64,000 bases of DNA from Paludisphaera mucosa (GTDB taxonomy: Bacteria; Planctomycetota; Planctomycetia; Isosphaerales; Isosphaeraceae), in NCBI RefSeq assembly GCF_029589435.1, contig NZ_JARRAG010000002.1, forward strand, positions 4,154,001 to 4,218,000, given 5' to 3'. The first letter of the stretch is position 1. Each line of letters begins with the position of its first letter. The notes beneath the pieces are model-generated. The model did no database searches. It saw nothing but the letters and a program-made list of their open reading frames with translations, and was not told the origin of the DNA. Positions 25,389 through 34,432 of the stretch are shown here, piece by piece. Made by a program: the position numbers and the translations under genes.

Positions 25389-26572
25389 GCTTCCCCCGAG
25401 GGCCTGACGGACGCGGTCTTCGCGCCGAAGAGTTCGCGGGCGGCCTTCTGGAAGGTGGGGAGGATGGTCTCGCCGCGCTTGGTCCAGGAGGCGTGCTGGA
25501 CGAGGAAGACGGTGATGAGCTTCCGCTCGCGGTCGTAGGCCGAGTTGGTGTTGTAGGCCCCGCCGTGGGTGAAGACCTTGCCGTCGGCCCCGATGCCGAA
25601 TCCGTAGTTGGAATGGGCCTCGCCGGACTGGTCGGAGGTCATCTGCCGCACGGCCTTCTCGGAGAGGATGCGCCGGCCTTCGAAGACGCCGTCGTTGGCC
25701 AGCATCTGGTAGAAGCGGCAGACTTCGGCGGCGGTCGAGAAGAGGCCGCCGGCGGGCATCGGCTGGCGGTCGGGCGAGTCGAGCGGGTACTTGAGCTGGT
25801 CGATGTGGGTCGCTTCGAGGCCGTCGTTGCCGAGCTTGTACGCCTTGGGGACCCGGACCAGCCGCGCGCCGGCGGGGCTGAACGTGGTGTCGACCATGCC
25901 CAGGGGCCGGAACAGGCGCTCGTCGAGGAACGTCTCATACGGCGTGCCGCTCACGACCTCGAGGATCCGGCCGGCGGTGTTGATGCCGGCGTTCGAGTAC
26001 TGCGATTTCATCCCGGGCTCGAACGACAGCGGGAGCCTCGCGTAGCTCCGGACCCGATCCGCCAGCGGGAAGAGGTCGAGGGTCGGCTTCTCCATCGGCG
26101 AGCTGAACGGCAGGCCGCTGGTGTGGCTGAGGACCTCGCGGACCAAGATCGGGTGCCGCGGCGTCTTGAGCGATCCGCCTTCGGCGGCGACCTTCACGTC
26201 GGCGAATTCCGGCAGGTACTTCGCCACCGGCGCGTCGACGTCGACCTTCCCCTCGTCGACCAGGATCATCAGCGCCGCGGCGGTGATCGGCTTCGATTGC
26301 GAGGCGATCCAGAAGACCGCGTCCGTCGTCATCGGCCGCTTCGCCGCCACATCCGCCCAGCCGACGGCCTCCAGGTCGAGCACCTTCTCGGGCGTCGCCA
26401 CCAGCGTCACCGCGCCGGCGAGCGTCCCGTCGTCGACGGACGGCTGGAGCCGCGACGCGATCGTCGCGCCGTCCTCGGCCCGCCCCACGACGCCGAAAAG
26501 GGCCGAGAGGCAGGCGAGTCCGAGGGAGAAGGCCGGGAAACGACGGCGGCGGGCGAAGAACGACGATTGCAT
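25349..26572 (-). CDS. Serine hydrolase, beta-lactamase class C/esterase family
   Basis: A 407-aa exported protein with a signal peptide ('FSLGLACLSALFGVVGRAED'). The class C catalytic SxxK is in 'SQSK' and Tyr-x-Asn in 'YSNAG'; 'VFTHGGAYNT' matches the late HxG motif. Substrates may be peptidoglycan peptides or esters; resistance to beta-lactams cannot be inferred. The start at 26572 has GGAGG six bases upstream. It converges with the kinase with a 40-bp antisense overlap. Confidence 0.9.
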   Translation of the reverse strand: MQSSFFARRRRFPAFSLGLACLSALFGVVGRAEDGATIASRLQPSVDDGTLAGAVTLVATPEKVLDLEAVGWADVAAKRPMTTDAVFWIASQSKPITAAALMILVDEGKVDVDAPVAKYLPEFADVKVAAEGGSLKTPRHPILVREVLSHTSGLPFSSPMEKPTLDLFPLADRVRSYARLPLSFEPGMKSQYSNAGINTAGRILEVVSGTPYETFLDERLFRPLGMVDTTFSPAGARLVRVPKAYKLGNDGLEATHIDQLKYPLDSPDRQPMPAGGLFSTAAEVCRFYQMLANDGVFEGRRILSEKAVRQMTSDQSGEAHSNYGFGIGADGKVFTHGGAYNTNSAYDRERKLITVFLVQHASWTKRGETILPTFQKAARELFGAKTASVRPSGEAYPVVGIPGRSKP

Positions 26573-27156
26573 GAGGAGCCTCCAGATCGCGGCCGGGTCG
26601 AGACGTCGGGCTCGCGGCGGCGAGACCTGTTTCATGAAGAACACGACCGGGCGCGAGACGATTACGACCCTATCGATAAAGAGACTCCGGATCGACGTCG
26701 TCGTCCGAGCGGCCCGGGGCGACATGCGTCGAACTCCGCCGGCTCGCACGGGATCGGCCGTCCGACCCGTCGCGAGATGGCCGACTCCGAGCCCGAAAGA
26801 CGCAAGGCCGCCCCTTCGATCGAGGCCGGTCCGCGATTGGGCTCGCGCGGGGGCCGAGATCCCTGGAATACGTCGACCTGGAGGCCGGATCACGCCCCGC
26901 ACCCGGCGCGACTGCGTGCGGGCGAGGCGGAGCCCAAGCTTCGATCTCGTCGACAAGATCATGATATTCATTTTTCATACTTTTTATACGTCAATGAAAG
27001 AACATGGTCCGCCGCCCGTCCCTATCGATGGAAGCATCGTCGGGCCGGCTCGCCGGGTCTCGGCGTTCGCGGTTGGAACGGAGCAGGTTGCATGACCATG
27101 AACCCCGCGGAATTCCGCCGCCGGGTCCTTGTTCTTATCCATGAGAAGGCATCCCG
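26573..27156. other. 584-bp divergent intergenic region with AT-rich patch
   Basis: Lies between the serine hydrolase (minus) and the beta-helix protein (plus). The only compositional anomaly is 26956-27000, where TTCATTTTTCATAC and TTTTTATACG stand out from GC-rich surroundings; it could hold promoter boxes, but none fit a clean spacing. No gene is supported. Confidence 0.5.
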
Positions 27157-30100
27157 ATGAAATCGCCCCGCATCACGCATCGCCGCAGCGTCGCACGGAC
27201 CCGCGCCCGCCCGTCTCGCCCCCGGCTGGAGGTGATGGAGGACCGCACGCTGCTGGCGACGATCGTCGTCACCGGCGCGGGGGACGCGATCGCCGTCGAC
27301 GGGGTCGTGACGCTCCGCGAGGCGATCGCGGCGGCGAACACCAACGCGGCCTCGGGAGACGCGGCCGCGGGATCGCCCGGGCTGGATACGATCGCCTTCA
27401 ACATCCCCGGCGGCGGCGTGCAGACGATCGCCACGCTCACGGACCTGCCCGCGACCACCGAGCCGGTCGTGATCGACGGCTACACCCAGCCCGAGGCCCG
27501 GCCCAACGCCAACGGCCCGGGCCTGGGGGGCGACGCGGTCCTGCGCATCCAGATCGTCCCCAGCGTGGGCCGCGTCGGCACGAACGGCCTGCTCATCGAC
27601 GGCGGCGGCAGCACGGTGCGGGGCCTGGTCATCGACAGCGGTTTCAACAACGGGATCAACGTCCGGGCGCTCGGCGGCAACACGATCGTCGGCAACTACA
27701 TCGGCACGACCCCCGACGGCCTCTCCAAGGCGACCAACCCGGGGTCGAGCAACGCGATCCTGGTCCAGTCGTCGAACAACCGGATCGGCGGCCCCGCCCC
27801 CGCGGACCGGAACGTGATCGTCAGCTACCAGGGAATCCACGTGCCCTCCGGCCCGGCCGTGGAGGCCTCGAACAACGTGATCCAGGGCAACTTCATCGGC
27901 ACCGACGCCGCCGGCGCGAGGGGCTTCCGCGGCGACTTCCTCGGCGTCTTCATCGAGTCGGGCTCGGGCGACCGGATCGGCGGGTCCGAGCCGGGCGAGG
28001 GCAACCTGATCTCGGGCGTGTCGCAGGCCGTCTCCATCTATCTCGGCGGCCCGCATGAGGACCCCGACATCCGCAACAGCAACGGCGGGCACGTCATCCA
28101 GGGCAACCTGATCGGCCCCGACGTCACCGGGAACGCCCTGCTGCCCTTCATCAATTCCTCCAACAATCCGAGCGTGGGCTTCGAGGCGATCGGGATCTTC
28201 ATCATCAACCTGGGCCACTACGATCCGACGGTCGATCCCCTCCCGATCACGATCGGCGGGCCCGCCCCCGGCGCGGGGAACGTGATCGGCGGCTCCGTGT
28301 CGGGGTCCGCCATGAGGCTCGACTACCCCCAGGAGTTCGACGCCCCGACCACGATCCAGGGGAACTACATCGGCACCGACCGCACCGGCCTGTTGAACTT
28401 CCGGAACGTCTACGGCGGCATCGAGCTGGGCCGGACGATGAAGAACGTCGGGATCGTCGGCAACACGATCGCCTTCAATTCGGCCTCGTTCAACTCGGCC
28501 GTGATCATCCCGCCCGGCGAGACGGGCAATTTCGTCGTGGGCAACTCGATCCACGACAACGGCGCGGGCAACCCCGGGATCATCCGCACCTCGGACCTGG
28601 GCCCGGCGGCCCCGGTCCTGACGTCGGCGACGGTCGCCGGCGCCGCGACGATCGTGCAGGGGACGGTCGCGGGCGCGGCGGGCTCGGTCGTCCGGGTGGA
28701 CCTCTACGCCAACGCGACCCCGACTCCGCCCAACACCGTCCAGGGCCAGACGCCGGTCCTGACGGTCATGGTGACGATCGGCGCGAACGGGATCGGGACC
28801 TTCACGGCGAACTTCGCCGCCGTGGCCTCGCAGCCGCTGATCACCGCGACGGCGACCTCGCCGGGCAACACCACGAGCCCGTTCTCCGCGCCCGCCGGGT
28901 CGGTCTTCGTCGACACGTCGGCCGACCTGAGCGTCGCCGTCGTCGGGGCACCGGGGACGGTCGCGCCCGGGGGCGACGTCCGCTTCACCCTCACCGTCGT
29001 CAACGCGGGCCCCGACGCCTCGCAGGGCCTCACGCTCACCGGCGCGGTCCCGCTCGGCGCCACGTTCGTCTCGTTCGCCGCCCCGGCCGGCTGGACGACC
29101 TCGACGCCGGCCGTCGGGGCCGCCGGCCCGGTCGTCGCGAACGCCCCGAACCTGGCCGTCGGCTCGATCGCGACCTTCACGCTGATCGTCCGCGTCGACG
29201 CCGGCGCGGCGGGCGGCTCGACGATCACGAACACGGCCTCGATCGCCGCGTCCACGCCCGACGTCGACCCGGCCGACGACGACGCCTCCGCCGCCGTCAC
29301 CGTCGCCGCAGGAGAGACGCCGCCGCCCGGCGAGAATCCGCCGCCGGCGCCTGCGTCCGCCGACCTCGTGGTGAGCCTGGCCGCCGATCCCGGCGTCGTG
29401 ATCGTCGGCGACACGATTGTCTACACGCTTCGCGTGCTGAACGCCGGCCCGAGCCCCGCCACCGGCGTGGTCCTGAGCGACGCGCTACCGGTCGGCGTGG
29501 ACTTCGTCTCGGCGAGCCTCGGGAGCTACGATCCCACCTCACGAATTCTCACCGTCGGTCTCGGCGGCCTGGCCCCGGGGGTCGGCGCCACGATCACCCT
29601 GACGGCGCGGGCCGGGGTTGCCGGGACGATCGTCAACGTCGCCCGCGTCCGCGCCGACCAGGCCGACCCGGACTCCGGCGACAATACGGCCGCCCGGACC
29701 GACGCGGTGGGCCCCCTGGCGGCCGCCGGCGGCCCCCGGGTGACGTCCGTGCTCCGCAACGGCATCCACGCCATGCCGACCTCGCTGGTCGTGTCCTTCG
29801 ACCGCGACCTGGATCCGACGCGGGCGCAGGACGTCGGCAACTATCGGCTCGCGGCGGCTGGCCGCGACGTGCCGGTCGGATCGGCGACGTACGACGCGTC
29901 GTCGCGCGCGGTGACGATCCGGCCCGTCGGGCGGATCAACATCCACCACCCCTTCCTGCTCGTCGTCGGCGGCGGTCTCGCCGACGCGGCCGGCAACGCC
30001 CTGGACGGCTCGGGCGACGGCCGGCCCGGGACCGACTACCGAGCGAACGTCGTCTGGTACGGCCCGGGCACGCGGGTCAGCCCGGAGCGACCCGCGGCGT

Positions 30101-30213
30101 CCCGGACGCCACTCCGGGCTTCCTACCGAGCTGCCTTGCCGAGTCGTCCCACGCCGAGATTCGCCAGCCCGATCCGCCCCCAGGTTCACGCCATGGCGAG
30201 GGCGTCGCGCTGA
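27157..30213 (+). CDS. Large secreted beta-helix protein with DUF11 domains (LEPR-type signal)
   Basis: A 1018-aa surface protein. Residues 24-33 read LEVMEDRTLL, the planctomycete LEPR-xLL-type N-terminal sorting motif. Then a CSLREA-like 'VTLREAIAAANTN', a right-handed beta-helix with many 'NxIxGNxIGT' rungs (about 90-480), and two DUF11 domains, 'ADLSVAVVGAPGTVAPGGDV' (about 588-705) and 'ADLVVSLAADPGVVIVGDT' (about 735-850). The C-terminal Ig-like 'PRVTSVLRNG' region (about 860-980) precedes a basic tail. It likely acts in adhesion or glycan binding. The ATG has AAGG eight bases upstream. Confidence 0.88.
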   Translation: MKSPRITHRRSVARTRARPSRPRLEVMEDRTLLATIVVTGAGDAIAVDGVVTLREAIAAANTNAASGDAAAGSPGLDTIAFNIPGGGVQTIATLTDLPATTEPVVIDGYTQPEARPNANGPGLGGDAVLRIQIVPSVGRVGTNGLLIDGGGSTVRGLVIDSGFNNGINVRALGGNTIVGNYIGTTPDGLSKATNPGSSNAILVQSSNNRIGGPAPADRNVIVSYQGIHVPSGPAVEASNNVIQGNFIGTDAAGARGFRGDFLGVFIESGSGDRIGGSEPGEGNLISGVSQAVSIYLGGPHEDPDIRNSNGGHVIQGNLIGPDVTGNALLPFINSSNNPSVGFEAIGIFIINLGHYDPTVDPLPITIGGPAPGAGNVIGGSVSGSAMRLDYPQEFDAPTTIQGNYIGTDRTGLLNFRNVYGGIELGRTMKNVGIVGNTIAFNSASFNSAVIIPPGETGNFVVGNSIHDNGAGNPGIIRTSDLGPAAPVLTSATVAGAATIVQGTVAGAAGSVVRVDLYANATPTPPNTVQGQTPVLTVMVTIGANGIGTFTANFAAVASQPLITATATSPGNTTSPFSAPAGSVFVDTSADLSVAVVGAPGTVAPGGDVRFTLTVVNAGPDASQGLTLTGAVPLGATFVSFAAPAGWTTSTPAVGAAGPVVANAPNLAVGSIATFTLIVRVDAGAAGGSTITNTASIAASTPDVDPADDDASAAVTVAAGETPPPGENPPPAPASADLVVSLAADPGVVIVGDTIVYTLRVLNAGPSPATGVVLSDALPVGVDFVSASLGSYDPTSRILTVGLGGLAPGVGATITLTARAGVAGTIVNVARVRADQADPDSGDNTAARTDAVGPLAAAGGPRVTSVLRNGIHAMPTSLVVSFDRDLDPTRAQDVGNYRLAAAGRDVPVGSATYDASSRAVTIRPVGRINIHHPFLLVVGGGLADAAGNALDGSGDGRPGTDYRANVVWYGPGTRVSPERPAASRTPLRASYRAALPSRPTPRFASPIRPQVHAMARASR

Positions 30214-30225
30214 CGATCGCGTGAG

Positions 30226-30264
30226 TCGGCGGGTGCCTGCGAGCTTCTCGGAGACGCCCGCCGA
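30226..30264. terminator. Long composite hairpin between convergent genes
   Basis: Outer arms TCGGCGGG (30226-30233) and CCCGCCGA (30257-30264), an internal 6/6 loop, and an inner CGAG/CTCG stem with loop CTT. It sits in the 68-bp gap between the beta-helix gene and ggt, which converge, and could end both transcripts. No U-tract. Confidence 0.5.
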
Positions 30265-30281
30265 ACCGTGAAGCGGGCGTG

Positions 30282-32006
30282 TCAGTACCCCATCGCGCCG
30301 CCGTCCTTGCGGGGGTCGGAGCCGCCCATGAGGACGCCGCGGTCGAGGTCGATGCGGACGGCCTGGTAGCCGCCGTAGCCTCCCCGCGACTCGACGAGGT
30401 GGTGGCCCTTGGCCTCCAGGGCGCGACGGACCTCGGGGCCGATCTCGGATTCGAGGGCCGTGGATCCGCCGCCGCGGGCGGGGCGGCCGGTGGGCTCCGA
30501 CGAACCCAGGTGGCGGAAGCGGGGGGCGTCGCCGGACTCCTGGACGTCCATGCCGAAGTCGACCATGTTGCAGACCATCTGGGCGTGGCCCTGGGCCTGC
30601 ATATCCCCGCCCATCAATCCGAAGCTCAGCCAGGGCTTGCCGTCCTTGGTGACGAACGCCGGGATGATCGTGTGGAAGGGCCGCTTCCGGGGCTCCAGGC
30701 GGTTGGGATGGCCCGGGTCGAGCGCGAACGAGCAGCCGCGGTTCTGGATCGCGAACCCGAGGTCGCCGGGGACGTGGCCCGAGCCGAAGCCGTTGTAATT
30801 GCTCTGGATGAGGCTCACCGCGTTGAAGTCGCCGTCGACGACGGTCATGTAGATCGTGTCGCCGTGCTTCGGCTCGCCGGGCGTCGGGCGGTCGTTGGCG
30901 CGGTCGGGGTCGATCAGCTTGCGGCGGACGTCGGCGTACTCCTTGGAGATCAGCTCGCGGACGGGGACCTCGGCCTTCTCGGGGTCGGCGTAGTACCGCG
31001 CCCGGTCCTCGTAGGCGAGCTTCTTGGCCTCGATCATCAGGTGGAGCGCCTGGGCCGACTGGGGTCCCATGCTCTTGAGGTCGTAGGCTTCCAGCAGGTT
31101 GAGCATCTGCAAGACGGCGATCCCCTGGCCGTTGGGCGGCAGTTCCCAGACGTCGTAGCCGCGGTAGTTGGTGGAGACCGGCTCGACCCACGTCGACGCG
31201 TGCTCGGCGAAGTCGGAGGCCGCGAACAGGCCGTCGACGGACTCGGAATAGCGGACGATCGCCTCGGCCAGCGGACCCTTGTAGTAGGCGTCGCGGCCCC
31301 CCTCGGCGATCGCCTTCAGCGACCGCGCCAGGCCGGGGTTGCGGAAGAGGTCGCCCACCCCCGGCGCGCGGCCGTCGGGGAGGTAGCAGGCGGCCGAACT
31401 CGGCACCCGCGACAGCCCCGCGCGCGAGGCCCGCCAGTCGGCGGCGATGATCTCGCTGACGGGGAAGCCTTCCTCGGCGTACTGGATGGCGGGGGCGAGG
31501 AGGTCGGACCAGGAGAGCGTCGCGAACTTGCGCCTCAGCTCGTCCCAGCCGTCGACGCAGCCGGGGACGGACCAGCTCAGGGACCCGTGGTCGGGGATCT
31601 CCGTCAGCCCCTTGTCGCGGAAGTAGGAGAGGTCGGCCTTCCCCGGCGACCGGCCGCTGGCGTTCAGGCCGTGGAGCTTCTTCCCCTTGGCGTCCCAGAC
31701 GATCGCGAAGAGGTCGCCGCCGATCCCGCACGACATGGGCTCGACGACGCCCAGCACGGCGTTCGCCGCGATCGCCGCGTCGATCGCGTTGCCCCCCTTC
31801 TGCAACACGCGGATCGCCGCCGCGGTGGCCAGCGGCTGGCTCGTCGCCGCCATCCCGCGGCGGGCGACCACCGTCGACCGCGTCTTCTGCAACGGCCCCG
31901 ACGGCCGGTCGTGCCCCAGGGCGGCCTTCGAGGCCCCCGCGCCCAGCCACGCGAGGCCCGCTATGCCGCATCGAAGGATCGTCCTGCGAGGATGGGCGTT
32001 CGACAT
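30282..32006 (-). CDS. ggt: Gamma-glutamyltransferase
   Basis: A 574-aa N-terminal nucleophile hydrolase that cleaves gamma-glutamyl bonds of glutathione and similar compounds. An N-terminal RRTILR-AGLAWLG stretch looks like a Tat or Sec export signal, giving a periplasmic enzyme. The processing Thr is in 'HGDTIYMTVVDGDFN', followed by 'NAVSLIQSNYNGFGSG' of the small subunit. The large-subunit sugar 'NPG' site is in the 'CGIGGDLFA' region. It starts 45 bp after the LRR gene stop, so the two form an operon. Confidence 0.93.
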   Translation of the reverse strand: MSNAHPRRTILRCGIAGLAWLGAGASKAALGHDRPSGPLQKTRSTVVARRGMAATSQPLATAAAIRVLQKGGNAIDAAIAANAVLGVVEPMSCGIGGDLFAIVWDAKGKKLHGLNASGRSPGKADLSYFRDKGLTEIPDHGSLSWSVPGCVDGWDELRRKFATLSWSDLLAPAIQYAEEGFPVSEIIAADWRASRAGLSRVPSSAACYLPDGRAPGVGDLFRNPGLARSLKAIAEGGRDAYYKGPLAEAIVRYSESVDGLFAASDFAEHASTWVEPVSTNYRGYDVWELPPNGQGIAVLQMLNLLEAYDLKSMGPQSAQALHLMIEAKKLAYEDRARYYADPEKAEVPVRELISKEYADVRRKLIDPDRANDRPTPGEPKHGDTIYMTVVDGDFNAVSLIQSNYNGFGSGHVPGDLGFAIQNRGCSFALDPGHPNRLEPRKRPFHTIIPAFVTKDGKPWLSFGLMGGDMQAQGHAQMVCNMVDFGMDVQESGDAPRFRHLGSSEPTGRPARGGGSTALESEIGPEVRRALEAKGHHLVESRGGYGGYQAVRIDLDRGVLMGGSDPRKDGGAMGY

Positions 32007-32051
32007 GCTCAGGGGCTCCTTGAAGGCGGCCGTCCGTCGGGCCGGGGTGGG

Positions 32052-34208
32052 TCAGAAATCGCCGTGCTGGATGCGGAGTTCGGGGAGGCGCTTCCTCAGG
32101 TCTTCGAGGCCGGCCTCCGTGACCTTCGTCCAGGTGATGCTGAGATATTCGAGCTTCGGAAGGACCATGAGATGCGCCAGGCCCAGGTCGGTGATCTTGT
32201 CGCCGGAGATGTAGAGCCGCCGAAGCTTGGGCAGCGACCGGAACATTGCAAGCGAGGCGTCGTCCAGCTTGTTGTAGTAGAGATTGAGGAGGTGCACCTC
32301 CTGCAGGCCCCGCAGGGCGGGCAGGCCGGCGCCGGTGATCTTGTTGTCGGGCAGGGAGAGGCTTTGGAGCCGCGTCAGCCCGCGGAGGTGGGCGAGCCCG
32401 GCGTCGGTGACGTTCGCCTTGACGACCTCGAGGACTTCCAGGTTCTTGAGGGCGGCGAGCTGCGCCATGCCGGCGTCGCCCAGGTCGGAATAGCCGATCA
32501 GGAGATGCTTGAGCTTGGGGACGTCCTTCAAGTGGGCCAGGCCGGCGGCGGTCACGGGCGTCGCGCCGATGTCGAGCTCGCTCAACTCGGGCAATCCCTG
32601 GAGGTGGGCGAGCCCGGCGTCCGTGACGTCGGTCGACGAGAGGTCGAGCGAGACGAGCCTGGGCATGCCCTTGAGCTGCGCGAGGCCGCCGTCGCCGATC
32701 GGGACGTACGACAGGTTCAATTCCTGGAGGCTCGGGAACGTCTTCAGCAGCGCGAGCCCGGCCCCGGTGATCGGCTCGCCGACGAAGCCCATGTCCTTCG
32801 ACAGGACGAGCCGGCGCAGTTTGGGCAGCCCCTTCAGGGCGGCGAGGCCGGCGTCGCCGACGTCGGCCGTGACGAGGGTGAGGTTTTCCAGGTTCGCGAG
32901 CTTCTGGAGCGAGCGCAGGCCCGCGTCGGTCACGAGCGTCTGGTCGATGTTCAGGTCGGTCAGGCCGGCGAGGCGGCCGACGACCTGCAGCCCGGCGTCG
33001 GTCGTCGGCGTGCCGATGAGGTTGAGCTTCTTCAGGCCGGCCAGGCCCGCGAGGTTCTCGAGGCCGGCGTCGCCCACCCTCGTCTCCCGGAGCGAGATCG
33101 ACTGCAGATTCTTCAGGCCCCGCAGGTGGACCATGCCCTGGTCGTCGATCGCCTGCCTGGACAGCTCGAGGGTGGTGATCGCGGCGAATCCGTCGAGGTC
33201 CATGCCCTGGAACCGGCCGGTGAGGGCCTGGAAGTATTCCAGGTCGGCGACGGTCGGGCGGGCCGCCGCCAGGGCGCGGGGCGTGGGCCTGGCGGGTTTC
33301 TTGACCGCGAGCGCGGGGGCGGCCGGGAAGCCGCCGGGCTGGCCGGTCGGCCTCGGGGCGGCGAGCGCCCCCGAATACGAGTAGAGGGCCTGCGCGACGC
33401 CGTGGCGGCCGTTCTTCTTCGTGAACCGGAAGAGCGAGGCGACCCAGCGCGAATGGCCGGCCGTGCGCAGCGAGTGGATGAAATAGTATCCCTGGGCGTC
33501 GCGGCGGACCTCCGACGACCGCGCCTCGGTCCCGTCCTTCCAGCCCCAGAGGTCGGCCGCGTTCGACCCCTCGCCCCAGCTGCTGCCGAGGTCGATCTTC
33601 GTCCCCGCCCAGTCGCCGGGCCCGAAACGCAGCCTGTACGACTCGAACTCGGGGACGTACCCCTCGTCGTTGGGCCCCAGCCGGCCGCTGAAGCCGAGGG
33701 CCGCGACGCCCTCCCTGGGGCTCGCCGGATTCCCCCCATAGGGGATCACGACGTTCGCGACGCCTTGGCGTCCGTCCCTCAGCGTATAGCGGAAGTTGGC
33801 GACCACCCAGTCGTCGGCTTCAGCCGTCGCCAGCGAGTAGATGAAGTAGAATCCGTCCTCGTCCGAGAGCGCGTCGGTCGCCTTGACGTTCAGGCCGTCG
33901 GGCCAGTTCCAGAGGTCTTCCGGCTTCTTGTCGCCCCAGGCGCTCGTGATGATGATCCGGGCGCCCGCCCAGTCGCCCGGCCCGAACCGCAGCTTGTACG
34001 ACTCGAAGCCGGGGACGAAGCCCTCGTCTTGGGGGCCGACCTTCCCGCCGAAGCCGAACGACACGGCCGAACGCGGACCCGCCGCGGCCGCCGTCGTCGG
34101 CTCGGCCTTGACCGCCGCCTGGAAGGCCGACGCGACGGTACCGATCGAACAGGCCGCCGAGAAGGCCACGACGAACACCGCCGCGGCGAATCGAGCCTTC
34201 CTGCGCAT
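32052..34208 (-). CDS. Leucine-rich-repeat protein with duplicated N-terminal module
   Basis: A 718-aa exported protein: signal peptide (residues 1 to about 29), two copies of an unnamed module of about 108 aa (residues 50-157 and 170-277) sharing 'EGF/YVPxFESYxLRFGPGDWAG', then bacterial-type LRRs from about residue 300 to the end ('VTDAGLAHLxGLxxLxxL' units of about 24 aa). The ATG at 34208 has GGAGG six bases upstream. LRRs suggest protein binding outside the cell. It is transcribed with ggt downstream. Confidence 0.88.
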   Translation of the reverse strand: MRRKARFAAAVFVVAFSAACSIGTVASAFQAAVKAEPTTAAAAGPRSAVSFGFGGKVGPQDEGFVPGFESYKLRFGPGDWAGARIIITSAWGDKKPEDLWNWPDGLNVKATDALSDEDGFYFIYSLATAEADDWVVANFRYTLRDGRQGVANVVIPYGGNPASPREGVAALGFSGRLGPNDEGYVPEFESYRLRFGPGDWAGTKIDLGSSWGEGSNAADLWGWKDGTEARSSEVRRDAQGYYFIHSLRTAGHSRWVASLFRFTKKNGRHGVAQALYSYSGALAAPRPTGQPGGFPAAPALAVKKPARPTPRALAAARPTVADLEYFQALTGRFQGMDLDGFAAITTLELSRQAIDDQGMVHLRGLKNLQSISLRETRVGDAGLENLAGLAGLKKLNLIGTPTTDAGLQVVGRLAGLTDLNIDQTLVTDAGLRSLQKLANLENLTLVTADVGDAGLAALKGLPKLRRLVLSKDMGFVGEPITGAGLALLKTFPSLQELNLSYVPIGDGGLAQLKGMPRLVSLDLSSTDVTDAGLAHLQGLPELSELDIGATPVTAAGLAHLKDVPKLKHLLIGYSDLGDAGMAQLAALKNLEVLEVVKANVTDAGLAHLRGLTRLQSLSLPDNKITGAGLPALRGLQEVHLLNLYYNKLDDASLAMFRSLPKLRRLYISGDKITDLGLAHLMVLPKLEYLSITWTKVTEAGLEDLRKRLPELRIQHGDF

Positions 34209-34347
34209 CCTCGACCTCCCGACCGCCTGTCGCTTGCTGACGCGCCCATGCCTTCGCCCCTGGGAACCGGCCATGATAGCAAGCCGATCGGGCTCCGGAC
34301 AAAGGAAAGCGGGACGGCGAGGCGCCGGCCCGGGGGGCTGCGACGGT

Positions 34348-34376
34348 TGATTTCGCCGCCTCCCGCCCTCACAATG
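34348..34376 (+). promoter_or_regulatory. Promoter of the HtrA-like protease gene
   Basis: TTGATT (34348-34353), a 17-bp spacer and CACAAT (34371-34376), about 57 bp before the ATG at 34433, in the divergent gap with the LRR gene. Confidence 0.5.
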
Positions 34377-34432
34377 GCGGACGGCCACGCAACTTGCACC
34401 TCGCGCCCAGCCGATCGGGGGTCGTTTCGCAC

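Noticed and set aside
26670-26978. A 102-codon minus frame in the gap before the beta-helix gene
   Set aside because: Starts within the AT-rich patch without a ribosome site and has an Arg/Ser/Pro-rich shadow-like composition.
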